The notes below the pieces were generated by a model that saw nothing but the letters and a program-made list of their open reading frames with translations, was not told the DNA's origin and did no database searches. The position numbers and the translations under genes are program-made. From Aneurinibacillus tyrosinisolvens (GTDB lineage: Bacteria > Bacillota > Bacilli > Aneurinibacillales > Aneurinibacillaceae), in the NCBI RefSeq assembly GCF_001015055.1, contig NZ_BBWZ01000018.1, positions 19,397 to 83,396 of the forward strand: DNA of 64,000 bases. The letters run 5' to 3'. Of the stretch, positions 24,506-35,329 are shown in pieces. How positions within the stretch are numbered: the first letter of the stretch is position 1; each line of letters begins with the position of its first letter.

Positions 24506-26294
24506 AGGCAGGGAGGGTAAAACTTACCTTTGTACCCTTTTGCCACTCGCTTTCGATTTCAATGGTTCCCCCGTGGGCCAGAATAATCTGCCGCGCAATG
24601 GAAAGGCCGAGCCCTGTCCCACCCATGCTCCGGCTGCGCGCCTTATCAACCCGGTAAAACCGTTCAAAAATCCGCTCTAAATCCCGCTTGCGAATGCCCA
24701 TTCCTTCATCCATTACTTCAATACATATCCATTCGGCCTGGCGATAAGCCTGTACGGTTATCGTTGTTCCTTCATTTGAATATTTCATCGCATTGGACAT
24801 CAAGTTATCAAGCACTTGAATGATCGCATCCCGGTCCGCCCAGGCCAGAAGAGAATCCGACGGCTCAGGGAGCTGGAGTTCAAGTTCAATTTTTTCCTGC
24901 CGGCTTTTTACGGCGAAGCGCTCCAGCAAATCATGGAGCAGCCGGTTCAAGTTGACGGCACGGTGGTCCAGCATATGCTGCCCGGCATCGTACCGCGAGA
25001 GCTGCAACAAATCGTTAACAAGCCGTGTCATTCGATCCGTTTCATTCGACAGCACGCGAAGAAAACGGCGGGAAGTTTCCGGGTCGTCCACAACGCCTTC
25101 CTCCAGTGCCTCGAGATAGCTTTTCAGTGTCGTAAGGGGCGTCCTCAATTCATGGGAAACGTTGGCGACAAATTCGCGGCGTTCCCGGTCGAGTTCCGCC
25201 TGTTCTGTAACGTCCTGCAGAACAGCGATAATACCGGAATTCTTCCCCTCTTCCCGGTTCTGAAGCGAGGTAAAGGTAAAACGAATGAGCCGCTCTTCCC
25301 CCTCTACGCTCATGTCCATAAGCAAGGAGCCTGTCCCTTCAAATAACGAATCCTGTTCCTCCCCGTTTCCCGGAATGGCGAGCACCTCATACAGATTTTT
25401 GCCAAGCACATTTTTGTAGCTTACACCGAGAATTCGTTGTGCCGGCCTGTTAATCAGGATAATGTTCTGTTCGCCGTCCGAAGCGATCACGCCATCGCTC
25501 ATGTTGGCAAGGATCGAAGAGAGTTTCTCTTTCTCCTTCTCCGTCTGGGACAGCGCTTGTTTTAACCGTCGCGCCAGTTCATTGAACGTTTCCCCCAGCT
25601 GCCCGATTTCGTCCTCCGAATAGATGCGTACCTGCCTGCTAAAATCTCCATTGGCCATCGCTGTCGCCTGGCGCGTAATTTCTTTTACCGGCGTTGTAAT
25701 GGTCCGTGCCAGTACAATTCCTAGACCTGCGGTTAGCAGGAGGGCAATTCCCGTGCCGGTAGCAAGGATGCTGTTAATCTGGCGCATCGTCTGGTACACC
25801 TCTTCCATGGAAGCAACAAAATAGAGGACACCGAGGATTTTTGTGCCTTTTTTAATTGGAACCGCGAGTACCTTGACCCGCTGGTGTGTCTCCGGATTGT
25901 ACTGGATCGATTCGTTTCGCGTACCAAGAAGCGCCATGTTAATCTCAGCCCGGGTATTCTTCTGCCCGATAAACGCTTTATTCTCTTCAGTTGTCGTTAA
26001 TACGACTCCATTCTGGTCGATGAGCTGCACATCTGCATTGCGGAGCGCAAACAGATTACGGATTAGATTATCGATATCTTCCTTTGGAAACGTATCCGCC
26101 TCCAGGTATTTCTCCAGATTGACCGCCAGAAGGTTTGCCTGTGTGTTCAGCGTTTCCGTGAAGTTATTTACATAATAGGACTCGGCGGAGCGAATAAAGT
26201 AAGCACCGATGACCTGCATGGCAATGAGGATAAGCAGAAGGTACAAGGTCACGACCTTCCACTGAACCGTTTGAAAAATACGGAGGCCCCTCAT
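24480..26294 (-). CDS. walK: Cell-wall metabolism sensor histidine kinase WalK (YycG)
   Basis: 604 residues: membrane helix 1 (about 13-33), extracytoplasmic Cache-like domain (35-175), helix 2 (about 177-198), HAMP (199-250), PAS (255-365), dimerisation/phosphoacceptor with His381 in NVSHELRTPL, and an ATPase domain with the G boxes DEGMGIRKRD and GTGLGLSIA. It senses the state of the division machinery and peptidoglycan and phosphorylates WalR. walR ends four bases before it. Essential in most Bacillota. Confidence 0.97.
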   Translation of the reverse strand: MRGLRIFQTVQWKVVTLYLLLILIAMQVIGAYFIRSAESYYVNNFTETLNTQANLLAVNLEKYLEADTFPKEDIDNLIRNLFALRNADVQLIDQNGVVLTTTEENKAFIGQKNTRAEINMALLGTRNESIQYNPETHQRVKVLAVPIKKGTKILGVLYFVASMEEVYQTMRQINSILATGTGIALLLTAGLGIVLARTITTPVKEITRQATAMANGDFSRQVRIYSEDEIGQLGETFNELARRLKQALSQTEKEKEKLSSILANMSDGVIASDGEQNIILINRPAQRILGVSYKNVLGKNLYEVLAIPGNGEEQDSLFEGTGSLLMDMSVEGEERLIRFTFTSLQNREEGKNSGIIAVLQDVTEQAELDRERREFVANVSHELRTPLTTLKSYLEALEEGVVDDPETSRRFLRVLSNETDRMTRLVNDLLQLSRYDAGQHMLDHRAVNLNRLLHDLLERFAVKSRQEKIELELQLPEPSDSLLAWADRDAIIQVLDNLMSNAMKYSNEGTTITVQAYRQAEWICIEVMDEGMGIRKRDLERIFERFYRVDKARSRSMGGTGLGLSIARQIILAHGGTIEIESEWQKGTKVSFTLPACEEIQADD

Positions 26295-26298
26295 TCTC

Positions 26299-27012
26299 TT
26301 ACTCCTCCAGCGGGTTTTTCATGACATATCCCAGGCCGCGGCGCGTAATGATATACTGGGGTACACCCGGATCGTCCTCAATTTTTTCCCGCAGGCGCCG
26401 TACTGTAACATCCACGGTACGCGCGTCGCCGAAATAATCAAATCCCCATACCGCCTGGAGCAGGTCGTCACGCGTCATTACCTGCCCCCGGTGCTGGGCC
26501 AGGTAATGCAATAAAGCAAATTCCCGATGCGTAATATCAATCTGCTGCCCGTTCTTTTCTACGCTGTAGGAACGTGTATCGATAATCAGGTGGCCGATAA
26601 CAAGCTGTGTGGAAGGCGAAACTGCTGTACTTGTTTCCGAACGGTTTACCTTCTGTCTGCGGAGGTTGGCTTTTACCCGTGCGGCCAGTTCCCGGCTGCT
26701 AAACGGTTTTGTTACGTAATCATCCGCACCAAGTTCAAGCCCAAGCACTTTGTCCAGCTCGCTATCCTTGGCGGTAAGCATAATAATCGGCACTTCGGAA
26801 GTGTTTCGAATGGTACGGCACACCTCCATTCCGTCTTTTCCCGGAAGCATAATATCAAGCAGGATTAAATCCGGCGATTGTTTCTCCGCCAGTTTGATTG
26901 CCTCTTCTCCGTCATAGGCACAAATGACTTCGTATCCTTCTTTCTCAAGGGTAAACTGCAATATATCGGCGATAGGCCGTTCATCGTCAACTACGAGTAT
27001 TTTATATTTCAT
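26299..27012 (-). CDS. walR: Response regulator WalR (YycF)
   Basis: 237 residues: receiver domain with DD at 9-10, phosphorylated Asp53 ([11 protein letters not shown]), Thr (MLTAKD) and Lys (VTKPF), and a C-terminal winged-helix OmpR-type DNA-binding domain ending in RRGLGYVM. It controls autolysin and cell-wall genes. First gene of the walRKHIJ operon; the M23 peptidase gene upstream ends in a strong terminator, so walR must have its own promoter in the short gap or within the terminator region. Confidence 0.97.
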   Translation of the reverse strand: MKYKILVVDDERPIADILQFTLEKEGYEVICAYDGEEAIKLAEKQSPDLILLDIMLPGKDGMEVCRTIRNTSEVPIIMLTAKDSELDKVLGLELGADDYVTKPFSSRELAARVKANLRRQKVNRSETSTAVSPSTQLVIGHLIIDTRSYSVEKNGQQIDITHREFALLHYLAQHRGQVMTRDDLLQAVWGFDYFGDARTVDVTVRRLREKIEDDPGVPQYIITRRGLGYVMKNPLEE

Positions 27013-27040
27013 TGCTCCACCTCTTTACCAAAGTATAAAG

Positions 27041-27076
27041 AAAAAACGGTGGGAGGACTACCCTCTCACCGTTTCT
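27041..27076 (-). terminator. Terminator of the M23 peptidase gene
   Basis: On the minus strand, AACGGTG-A-GAGG and CCTC-C-CACCGTT form a stem followed by TTTTTCTTT, directly after the peptidase stop codon and before walR. Confidence 0.75.
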
Positions 27077-28039
27077 TTAATGTATATAGGACAGCGGATT
27101 CACCGGTTCACCGTCTTTGCGAATTTCAAAGTGGAGGTGTGGCCCGGTGGATCTTCCCGTATTCCCCGTCTTTGCAATTTCCTCTCCTTTTTCTACTATA
27201 TCGCCGTTTGAGGCAACAAAAGCGTTTAGGTGCCCATACAGTGTTTCATAGCCATTGCCATGGTCAACGATGATGCAGTTTCCATATCCGGCCTTTTGCC
27301 CGGCAAAGATAACCCGGCCATTGTCCGCTGAATAGACAGGCGTATCAACAGCAGCCGCAATGTCGATGCCGGCATGCAAACGTCCCCACCGTTCTCCAAA
27401 ATAGGAGCTTAATTGGCCGGCCGCCGGCATCTCAAACTGTCCGTCACCCCGGGAAGACTTGCCTTTCATGACACTGATCGCTTCTTCAGCAGCCAAAGCC
27501 GTTACTCTCTTGCGCAGCAGGTTTACCAGTTGCCCATCGGGAAAGACAGCCGCAGGGGAGACGACAGCCGCCTCTACCTTTACCGTCTCTTTTACATGCC
27601 TTACTTTTAGTTGCTTCAGCGCCTGCTCAATCGACTGTTTATCTTTACCGTACACAATTACTTTTTTGCCAACGACTAACCTGGCTGCGCTCGATTTTAT
27701 GCTGATTTCACGCTCAAGCTGCTGCAGCGTTTTTTCCTCGTTGTATGCTGCCCTGTCCCCATCCGCCTTCTTAAAGGTTACCTTCTTATTAAGCTGCAGC
27801 GACTGGCCGGGAAATTTCTTCCTTTCCCGGTCCATTTTATTAGCAAGCCATTGACGAACCGTATCCGGATTATGTATGATGCCTATTTCTTTATTGTTTA
27901 TGTACACATGGTAGGCCGTTTGATTATAAGATTGATGAAAGTAACCAGCGGCCGCTACCCCACTCACAGCAAATAAACCCACTAGAATACCGAGTACAAC
28001 TCTTCTCTTCGCCCATGACGCCATTCTTTCAGTTAGCAT
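27077..28039 (-). CDS. M23-family peptidoglycan endopeptidase
   Basis: 320 residues: N-terminal membrane segment or signal (about 13-33), a lysine-rich middle region, and a C-terminal LytM/M23 domain (about 205-318) with the zinc ligands in RLHAGIDIAA (His-x3-Asp) and HLHFEI (His-x-His). It cleaves peptide bonds in peptidoglycan outside the membrane. Its place next to walR suggests, but does not prove, control by WalR. The gene lies between purA and walR. Confidence 0.88.
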   Translation of the reverse strand: MLTERMASWAKRRVVLGILVGLFAVSGVAAAGYFHQSYNQTAYHVYINNKEIGIIHNPDTVRQWLANKMDRERKKFPGQSLQLNKKVTFKKADGDRAAYNEEKTLQQLEREISIKSSAARLVVGKKVIVYGKDKQSIEQALKQLKVRHVKETVKVEAAVVSPAAVFPDGQLVNLLRKRVTALAAEEAISVMKGKSSRGDGQFEMPAAGQLSSYFGERWGRLHAGIDIAAAVDTPVYSADNGRVIFAGQKAGYGNCIIVDHGNGYETLYGHLNAFVASNGDIVEKGEEIAKTGNTGRSTGPHLHFEIRKDGEPVNPLSYIH

Positions 28040-28095
28040 AATTCCCTCCCTTTATGTTTACAGTTTTAAATGAAATGGAAGTTTTTATACCTCTG

Positions 28096-28143
28096 CAGCA
28101 AAGAAGGCCCCCCTTCCTGAGCAGGAAGAGGAACCTTTCATTT
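28096..28143 (-). terminator. Probable terminator of purA
   Basis: On the minus strand, a long imperfect stem around CTTCCTG-CTC-AGGAAG, extended by GG/CC pairs, is followed by TTCTTTGC. It lies 14 bases after the purA stop. Confidence 0.5.
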
Positions 28144-28156
28144 TATTTCCTATATG

Positions 28157-29445
28157 TTACAGTGCGTATACGCTGCGTACAACATTCGTCTGATTTCGGT
28201 CTGGTCCCACAGAGAACATGGATAGCGGAATGCCTGTTAATTGCGTTACACGCTCTACATAGTGGCGCGCATTTTCCGGGAGCCCGTCGAGTGAACGGAT
28301 ACCTGTAATATCCTCCGTCCAGCCTGGAAGCTCTTCATAAATCGGTTCACACTCAGCCAGGACGTTTAGATTAGCAGGGTAATGTTCAATGACTTCCCCC
28401 TGATAACGGTAAGCCGAACAAATCTTCACTGTTTCCAGCCCTGTTAATACGTCAAGCGAGTTAAGAGAAAGAGCGGTAATGCCGCTTACACGGCGTGCAT
28501 GGCGCACAACCACGCTGTCGAACCAGCCTACACGGCGCGGGCGGCCGGTTGTTGTTCCGTATTCTTTTCCTGTCTCACGGATATGGTGCCCGATCTCATC
28601 GTGCAATTCTGTCGGGAATGGGCCATCTCCCACCCGTGATGTATACGCTTTGGCTACCCCTACTACGTGGTGGATTTTCGTCGGTCCTACTCCTGAACCG
28701 ATAGAAACACCGCCGGCAACCGGGTTGGAAGAGGTTACGAACGGGTAAGTTCCCTGATCGATATCAAGCATAACCCCCTGCGCCCCTTCAAAAAGAACCC
28801 GGCGCCCGCTGTCAATCGCGTCATTCAATACAACAGATGTATCCGTTACATAAGGGCGGATGCGCTCGACATACGAGAGGTACTCCTCAAGAATTTCGTC
28901 GACATTTACCCCTTCGGCTTCATAAAACTTCTCTAACAGGCGGTTCTTTTCTTCCACATTGCGGCGAAGCTTCTTCTCAAATTCATCTCTATCCATTAAG
29001 TCAGCCATGCGGATACCGACACGAGCTGCCTTGTCCATGTAAGCAGGACCGATTCCTTTGAGTGTCGTTCCAATCTTGTTGTCGCCCTTCTTCGCCTCTT
29101 CCGCACTGTCAACCTAATGTGATACGGCAGAATAAGATGGACACGATCGCTAATGCGCAGGTTATCTGTCGTTACGTTATGGCTATGTAAATAATCAAGT
29201 TCAGTCAGAAGTGCTTTCGGGTCTACAACCATCCCATTCCCGATTACGCATATTTTTTCTTTGTAAAAAATCCCCGAAGGAATTAAATGTAATTTATATT
29301 TTGTCCCGCCAAACACGATCGTATGACCGGCATTGTTTCCACCCTGATAGCGTGCTACGACTTCAGCCTTCTCCGCAAGAAAATCGGTAACCTTTCCTTT
29401 ACCTTCATCTCCCCACTGGGATCCTACTACTACTACAGTTGACAT
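28157..29445 (-). CDS. purA: Adenylosuccinate synthetase (one-base frameshift in this sequence)
   Basis: First committed step from IMP to AMP: GTP-dependent joining of IMP and aspartate. The N-terminal part has [14 protein letters not shown] (P-loop) and NAGHT, the C-terminal part has [20 protein letters not shown] and the conserved [10 protein letters not shown] single missing G near 29110 (RL-GAC) separates the two parts; adding it gives [28 protein letters not shown] without a gap, 429 residues, the normal length. Because the gene is central to purine synthesis and the rest is perfectly conserved, a sequencing error is more likely than a real mutation. Confidence 0.9.
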
Positions 29446-29567
29446 CGGCTGGGCACCTCCTACTTTTTTAACATACTAAGTGTAGCAACCGCAATTCGCT
29501 ATGTCAATAAAAACACGAACATTTAACTGGTATACACATCGTTTGTTCGAGAATGCGGCTTTTTCAT

Positions 29568-29602
29568 AAAAAAATCCCTATCCTGTAGGATAGAGATTTA
29601 TT
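29568..29602 (-). terminator. Terminator of dnaB
   Basis: On the minus strand, AATC-T-CTATCCT-AC-AGGATAG-G-GATT is followed by TTTTTTATG, just after the dnaB stop codon. Confidence 0.75.
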
Positions 29603-29615
29603 CGAATAATATACA

Positions 29616-30962
29616 TTACGATGGATCCTGCTGGTGGCTTAGGCTCACAAACTTGTTGTACTCCTTAAGAAAAGCCAGTTCGACAGTGCCTGTCGGGCCG
29701 CTCCGCTGTTTCCCGATGATGACTTCGATGATGTTCTTTTTTTCGGTCTCTTTATCGTAGTAATCATCGCGGTACAGGAACGCTACCATGTCCGCATCCT
29801 GCTCAATGCTTCCGCTTTCTCTGATATCTGAAAGCATCGGGCGCTTGTCCTGGCGCGACTCTACGGCACGGCTGAGCTGCGAGAGCGCAATAACCGGGCA
29901 TTCAAGCTCACGGGCAATCAGCTTAAGCGTACGGGAAATCTCCGAAATTTCCTGTTGGCGGTTATCCCCGCCCCCCTTGCGGCCTGTGATGAGCTGCAGA
30001 TAGTCAATCATAATGAGACCCAAACCCGCTTCCGTCTTCAGACGACGGCATTTCGAACGAATCTCACTAATCGTAATTCCCGGCGTATCATCAATATAAA
30101 TCGGTGCATTGGATAGCGTTCCAATCGCCATCGTCAGCTTGTGCCAGTCATCATCAGCAAAGTAGCCTGTCCGCATACGTTGGGCGTCAATGTTCCCTTC
30201 TGCACAAATCATACGCTGGACAAGCTGTGTCGCCGACATCTCCAGGCTGAAGATAGCAACAGGCGCTCCGGCACGAGCCGCCACATTCTGGGCTACATTC
30301 AAGGCAAACGCTGTTTTCCCTACCGCCGGACGTGCGGCAAGAATAATGAGCTCAGACGGCTTCAATCCGGCCGTCATCTTGTCGAGGTCCGGATACCCGG
30401 TAGGTACCCCGGTAATCTCCCCTTTGTTGGAGGCCAGCGCTTCAATATGTTCATACGTATCCACCAACACGTCTTTAATGTGCTGGAAACTCGAGGTGCG
30501 CTGGCGCTGCGAAATCTGCATAATGCTTTTTTCCGCGTCATTTAGAATACCGGGAATGTCTTCCCCCGCTGTGTAACCGTCCGCTGCAATTTTGGTTGCT
30601 GCACGAATAAGCCGGCGCAGCGTCGCTTTCTCTTCGACAATCCGGGCGTAATACTCCACATTGGAGGCTGTCGGCACCGAGGTTGCCAGGTCGGTCAGGT
30701 ATGATACACCGCCCACTTCCTCCAGCTGCCTGCGATTCTCCAGCTCCGCCGTCACAGTAACAAGGTCTACCGGCTCACCCCGCTCACCCAGATCGACCAT
30801 AACGTGAAAAATACGCTGGTGGGACGTCCGATAAAAATCCTCAGGCGTCAAAATATCCGTCGTTGTAATCAATGCTTCCCGCTCTAAAAAAATAGCCCCC
30901 AAAACGGCCTGTTCGGCCTCGACATTTTGGGGTGGAACTCGATCGAGGAAAATATCACTCAT
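29616..30962 (-). CDS. dnaB: Replicative DNA helicase
   Basis: 448 residues, hexameric helicase at the replication fork (called DnaC in B. subtilis). N-terminal helical domain (to about 150), linker, RecA-like ATPase with Walker A AARPAVGKTAFALN, Walker B LIMIDYLQLI, and the DnaB signature SQLSRAVESRQDKRP. It follows rplI by 15 bases and gdpP-rplI-dnaB form one unit, as in other Bacillota. Confidence 0.97.
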   Translation of the reverse strand: MSDIFLDRVPPQNVEAEQAVLGAIFLEREALITTTDILTPEDFYRTSHQRIFHVMVDLGERGEPVDLVTVTAELENRRQLEEVGGVSYLTDLATSVPTASNVEYYARIVEEKATLRRLIRAATKIAADGYTAGEDIPGILNDAEKSIMQISQRQRTSSFQHIKDVLVDTYEHIEALASNKGEITGVPTGYPDLDKMTAGLKPSELIILAARPAVGKTAFALNVAQNVAARAGAPVAIFSLEMSATQLVQRMICAEGNIDAQRMRTGYFADDDWHKLTMAIGTLSNAPIYIDDTPGITISEIRSKCRRLKTEAGLGLIMIDYLQLITGRKGGGDNRQQEISEISRTLKLIARELECPVIALSQLSRAVESRQDKRPMLSDIRESGSIEQDADMVAFLYRDDYYDKETEKKNIIEVIIGKQRSGPTGTVELAFLKEYNKFVSLSHQQDPS

Positions 30963-30977
30963 AGCTATCCCTCAATT

Positions 30978-31421
30978 CTATTCTTCAACGACGTGCACCT
31001 TTAGCGTCGCTGTGACTTCCTGATGTAATTTAATCGGTACATTCGTATAACCGAGTGTGCGAATGGGGTCAGGCAATTGAATTTTCCGCTTATCCACCTT
31101 GAAATTCGCTTTTTTCAGTTCTTCCGCGATTTGCTTAGAGCTTACGCCGCCAAACAGCCGTCCGCCTTCACCGGATTTTGCCTTAATCGTGATGGTGGTT
31201 TCCTCCATCACCTTTGCAAGTGCCTTAGCCTCTTCAATCTCCTGCTCCTTGCGTTTTTGCTCACTCTGTTCATGCGCGGACTGCATTTTTACATTTCCTT
31301 CTGTCGCGACTTTCGCAAGGCCTTTCTTCAAAAGAAAATTACGGGCATATCCTTCGGAAACTTCTTTGATTTCACCTTTCTTACCCTGTCCTTTTACATC
31401 TTGCTGAAAAATGACTTTCAT
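30978..31421 (-). CDS. rplI: 50S ribosomal protein L9
   Basis: 147 residues, binds the base of the L1 stalk of 23S rRNA. The N-terminal RNA-binding domain [20 protein letters not shown] and GYARNFLL, a long central helix, and the C-terminal domain [17 protein letters not shown] are all present. It starts one base after the gdpP stop and lies upstream of dnaB. Confidence 0.97.
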   Translation of the reverse strand: MKVIFQQDVKGQGKKGEIKEVSEGYARNFLLKKGLAKVATEGNVKMQSAHEQSEQKRKEQEIEEAKALAKVMEETTITIKAKSGEGGRLFGGVSSKQIAEELKKANFKVDKRKIQLPDPIRTLGYTNVPIKLHQEVTATLKVHVVEE

Positions 31422-31422
31422 C

Positions 31423-33375
31423 TCAGTTCCCTCCCCTGGAATTTTTCAATACTTCTTTTAACTGTTCAAGCGCTTCAGCGACCGTCGTATTTTTCAGCTG
31501 CGTTGCAGCATTGTTAAGGTGTCCGCCGCCGCCCATTTTTTCCATAATAATCTGTACGTTAAATTCTCCGAGCGATCTGGCACTTATCGCAACCACATCA
31601 TCCGTCTGCGACAAACAACGAACGAGGCCTCAATCTCTGCCATTGTAAGAAGCGTATCCGCCGCCTGTGCGATGAGAAGCTGGCCGTACCGTTCGTTTTC
31701 ACGGCCTGCGGCTACAGCTATCGAGCCCCCTATAATCTCGGTGTGGCGAACAATTTCGGAACGGCGAATATACTGCGCCAGATCCTCTTTCAGCAAAATC
31801 TGCACAAGTGCCGTATCCGCTCCCTTCCTTCGCAGAAGGAGGCAGCCTCAAATGTCCGTGAACCGGTACGGAACGCGAAGCTTTTTGTGTCAACAACGAT
31901 TCCCGCCAACAGTGCGGTTGCCTCCAGAACGTCCATCGAGAGATTATCCCCCTGATACTGCAGAAGTTCGGTAACGAGTTCTGACGTAGAAGAAGCATAC
32001 GGTTCAAGATAAATAAGCACAGGATCGGCAATAAATTCTTCCGAGCGCCTGTGGTGGTCGATAAGAACAACCTTGCTCGTTAAGTTCAAAAGGCGCGGTT
32101 CAATCACCATAGAAGGCCGGTGAGTATCCACAACTACAAGCAGCGTTCTGCGGGTCACCATCTGGGTCGCCTCATCACTTGTAATGAAATAGTCTCCTAA
32201 ATACTCATGCTCTTCCACTTCCTGCATAAGCCTTTCGATTGCAGGGTTGCTGTCATCCAGCACGATATACCCTTGCTTTTCCGCGGCGTGAACAGCCTTC
32301 AGTACCCCGATAGCCGCACCGATCGCATCCATATCCGGCATTTTATGCCCCATAATCAAGACTTGATCACTCTCAAGCATTAAATCGCGAAGCGCATGGG
32401 AGATTACACGGGCACGCACTCGATTCCGCTTCTCTACGGCGTTTGACTTTCCTCCATAGAATGTCAGCTTCTCTTTGAACTTAACGGCAGCCTGATCTCC
32501 ACCGCGTCCAAGCGTGATATCAAGCTCGATTGCGCCATTTCACCAAGTTCGATGAAGGAATCGACGCCCGCACCGACACCGATGCTCAATGTAAGAGGAA
32601 CTTTGTTTTTTCCCGTCATCTCACGCACGACGTCGAGAATATCAAAACGATTGGATTCAAGCTGCTGGAGTGTGCCCTGATCAAATACAGCCAGAAACTT
32701 GTCTCCTGTAAAACGGCGCAAATAAATATCATATTCATTCGCCCATTTTGTAATGGCTCCCGCTACATTTGTAAGAAGCAGGCTCCTGCTTTGTTCGTCC
32801 ATGCCCTGGGCAATTTCATCAAGGTTATCCAGATGGACAATCGCAAGAACAAGTTTCTCCTGGTTGTAATGCATTTGGAGTTCTTTGTATGCCGTTATAT
32901 CGGTGAGGTAGAGCAAGCGCTCTTCCGGGCGGATAACAACCTCATAAATATGCTTTCTATAAGTGATTTCAGCTTTTTGCTGATCCTCTTTAATATCAGC
33001 AAGAGGGGGGAATACATCAAGCAGCCCCTCTCCAATGAGATTGTCTCTCTTTGTGATCGTCTGAAGATACGGATTGTGCCATTCTATCGTTTTTGCTTCA
33101 TTCGTAAGAATGATACCGATCGGCATTTCATTGATTACTTCATCGCTCGCTCTTTTAATCCGATGGGTAAGTGTTTGGACATACGCTTCAAGTTCATCAC
33201 GAAGCAGATGTTCATTACGAATCGTTAAATATGTGGCCACAGACAAAACAAGTACGCCTGCAACTGCAAAAGACCAGTGCAAGAAGAAAGCCAGCAGTGC
33301 GGCTGTCAGAAACATAAAGGCAAAAGATACGAAAATGTGAGCTCCAAACCAGCGCCTTATCAGGAACTTGGGCAT
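31423..33375 (-). CDS. gdpP: Cyclic-di-AMP phosphodiesterase GdpP (three one-base frameshifts in this sequence)
   Basis: Membrane-bound DHH-family enzyme that hydrolyses c-di-AMP. Two N-terminal helices (about 13-50), a degenerate PAS domain, a modified GGDEF domain ([10 protein letters not shown]) and the DHH/DHHA1 domain ([21 protein letters not shown], and the C-terminal [12 protein letters not shown]) are all recognisable. The frame is lost three times by one missing base each: near 32521 ([11 protein letters not shown]), near 31841 ([12 protein letters not shown]) and near 31610 (CR-QTDDVV). Repair gives about 651 residues, the usual length. Loss of GdpP is known to be selected under beta-lactams, but three hits, each in a short homopolymer, look like sequence error. 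Confidence 0.88.
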
Positions 33376-33386
33376 ATACTCAGCTC

Positions 33387-34370
33387 CTATTTTTGAAAAA
33401 ATCGACTCCGCAAATCAAACCCTATATCCACCATCCCGACTATTATTAGTATATAGGTAAACGACGGAATAAGAAATAAAATTACCGCCCCGATTAACAG
33501 CGCTTTATTCCACCCGCGCACATGAATCAGGTAGGCGATAACCCCAAGTCCCTGAATAAATAATAGGGTTTGCAGCAGGACATTGCCATTCATCGCAATC
33601 ATATATAAGAATCGATAATGGCTAACATCCGGAATCATTACTAATACAAGTACAATAAGATAATAATACAAAATTGAACGCGGAAAGCGCAAATGATGGA
33701 GAGCAGGCAGCGCCTCGATCTGCGTACCCATTCTTTTTAATACACGCCTGGAAATCGCATGGTTTAACAAAGCGGAAACAAGAGCGGAAAGGATAAGCGA
33801 TGCCGGTAAAATGACGGCCGTCATTAAAGGGACTTGCTCTTTTGCCTTACTCAGCATCTGCCGTGTTTGCTCCAGCTTTTGGACACTCTCTGCACTTCCC
33901 TGCCCGGCAGGCGGATGTTGTATCATCGCATCTACCTGTGACTGCACCTGTCCAATTACGCTTACGAATATCTTATTAATTACATCAACCGGGTTCACAT
34001 GGAAAACGTAAATAGAAAATCCAATACTCAAAAAAAGAAAAACAAGGGACACGAGTGTTCCTCTAACAATAACCTGCCTGATTGATTTCCGGAGGCGGTA
34101 GCCGGCTCCCATAGCAAGTCCAAGCACCGCGCTTGGCAAGGCGACTATCAGTCCGGTGATATTTGCAAAAATAAAAACAAGCAGAACAGCTACGGCCAGG
34201 GCCATGATTCCAAGCCTTATACTGTGGCGGTACCCATATATCGTAAAAGGAACCGGCAGAGCGAACACCGCAAGGGCTCCCAGCGGTGTATAGAAGGCAA
34301 GCAGGAAAAGCACAAGAAAAATTGCACTCATGAATGCTCCTTCCACCATTCCCCTTATTCGATTCTGCAT
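33387..34370 (-). CDS. YybS family membrane protein (DUF2232)
   Basis: About 327 residues with six to eight predicted membrane helices. The longer frame begins at 34427, but I place the start at the ATG (MQNRIRGMVEGA) with GAGGT about 11 bases upstream. DUF2232/YybS proteins are encoded upstream of gdpP in nearly all Bacillales; their function is not established, although the fold has been compared to S-components of ECF transporters. The gene is 11 bases upstream of gdpP. Confidence 0.85.
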   Translation of the reverse strand: MQNRIRGMVEGAFMSAIFLVLFLLAFYTPLGALAVFALPVPFTIYGYRHSIRLGIMALAVAVLLVFIFANITGLIVALPSAVLGLAMGAGYRLRKSIRQVIVRGTLVSLVFLFLSIGFSIYVFHVNPVDVINKIFVSVIGQVQSQVDAMIQHPPAGQGSAESVQKLEQTRQMLSKAKEQVPLMTAVILPASLILSALVSALLNHAISRRVLKRMGTQIEALPALHHLRFPRSILYYYLIVLVLVMIPDVSHYRFLYMIAMNGNVLLQTLLFIQGLGVIAYLIHVRGWNKALLIGAVILFLIPSFTYILIIVGMVDIGFDLRSRFFQK

Positions 34371-34504
34371 AAGAGCATTTACCTCATTTCTCCTAAATAA
34401 ATAGACAAGAAAAAAATAGACGTCCAAACTCTTTAAATCTAACTAAATTTATCATAAATAATGATAAAGTGGCAAATACGAATCTCCATTCATCTAAAGA
34501 AAAA

Positions 34505-34538
34505 AGAGATGGAAAGAAAATTCCTTCCATCTCTTCCT
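34505..34538 (-). terminator. Terminator of the rpsF-ssb-rpsR operon
   Basis: On the minus strand, AGAGATGGAA pairs with TTCCATCTCT and is followed by TTTTTTC, 14 bases after the rpsR stop. Confidence 0.75.
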
Positions 34539-34551
34539 ATTATCCAATCGA

Positions 34552-34782
34552 TTACTCAGTTACATATGGTAACAAAGCAATTTGACGAGCGCGTTTAATC
34601 GCAACTGTCAATTGACGTTGATATTTCGCAGAAGTACCTGTTACACGGCGAGGTAAAATCTTACCGCGCTCGCTCACGAACTTCTTAAGCAAATCAATGT
34701 CTTTATAGTCAATGTGTGTGATTTTATTGGAAGTAAAGTAACACACTTTACGGCGTTTGCCGCGTCCACGACGTTGTGCCAT
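34552..34782 (-). CDS. rpsR: 30S ribosomal protein S18
   Basis: 76 residues with the typical basic core [17 protein letters not shown] and [20 protein letters not shown]. Binds S6 on the small subunit. Last gene of rpsF-ssb-rpsR. It begins 32 bases after ssb with AGGAGG in the gap. Confidence 0.97.
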   Translation of the reverse strand: MAQRRGRGKRRKVCYFTSNKITHIDYKDIDLLKKFVSERGKILPRRVTGTSAKYQRQLTVAIKRARQIALLPYVTE

Positions 34783-34814
34783 GAATGTCCCCTCCTTTTA
34801 TACCGTTAGCGTAA

Positions 34815-35303
34815 TTAAAATGGTAAATCATCATCCGAAATATCAATCGGCTTCTGGTCATTGGCAAAGGGGTTGTCATCATTAAACGCATCACGGGAGC
34901 GTCCACCGCCACCGGCACCGAAGGAAGATGGCTGCTGGGATTCAAATCCGCCGGAATGTCCGCCGGCTCCCTGGCCTTGTCCCTGTCCACCGCCGAGGAA
35001 CTGAACATTTTCCGCGACAATTTCCGTTACATATACCTTGCGCCCTTCTTTATTATCGTAACTACGAGTTTGAATGCGCCCTTCCACAGCAGCTTGCTGT
35101 CCCTTCTTCAGGTACTGCGCGCAAAGCTCGGCTAATTTGCTCCAAACTACGATGGAAATAAAATCAGCTTCCCGCTCGCCCTGCTGGTTCGGTACTCTAC
35201 GGTCAATTGCCAGCGTAAAAGTAGTAACAGCTGTCCCACTCTGTGTATAGCGAAGCTCCGGATCTTTCGTTAAACGACCTAACAATACCGCACGATTAAG
35301 CAC
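34815..35303 (-). CDS. ssb: Single-stranded DNA-binding protein
   Basis: 162 residues: N-terminal OB fold ([20 protein letters not shown] ... [27 protein letters not shown], about 1-105), a Gly/Gln-rich flexible linker, and the acidic tail DISDDDLPF, which recruits partner proteins. Lies between rpsF and rpsR. Confidence 0.97.
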   Translation of the reverse strand: MLNRAVLLGRLTKDPELRYTQSGTAVTTFTLAIDRRVPNQQGEREADFISIVVWSKLAELCAQYLKKGQQAAVEGRIQTRSYDNKEGRKVYVTEIVAENVQFLGGGQGQGQGAGGHSGGFESQQPSSFGAGGGGRSRDAFNDDNPFANDQKPIDISDDDLPF

Positions 35304-35329
35304 GATAACCCCTCCCCAATCAATCGGAC

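Noticed and set aside
30141..30576. Plus-strand open frames opposite dnaB
   Set aside because: Shadow frames of the helicase gene; no independent evidence.
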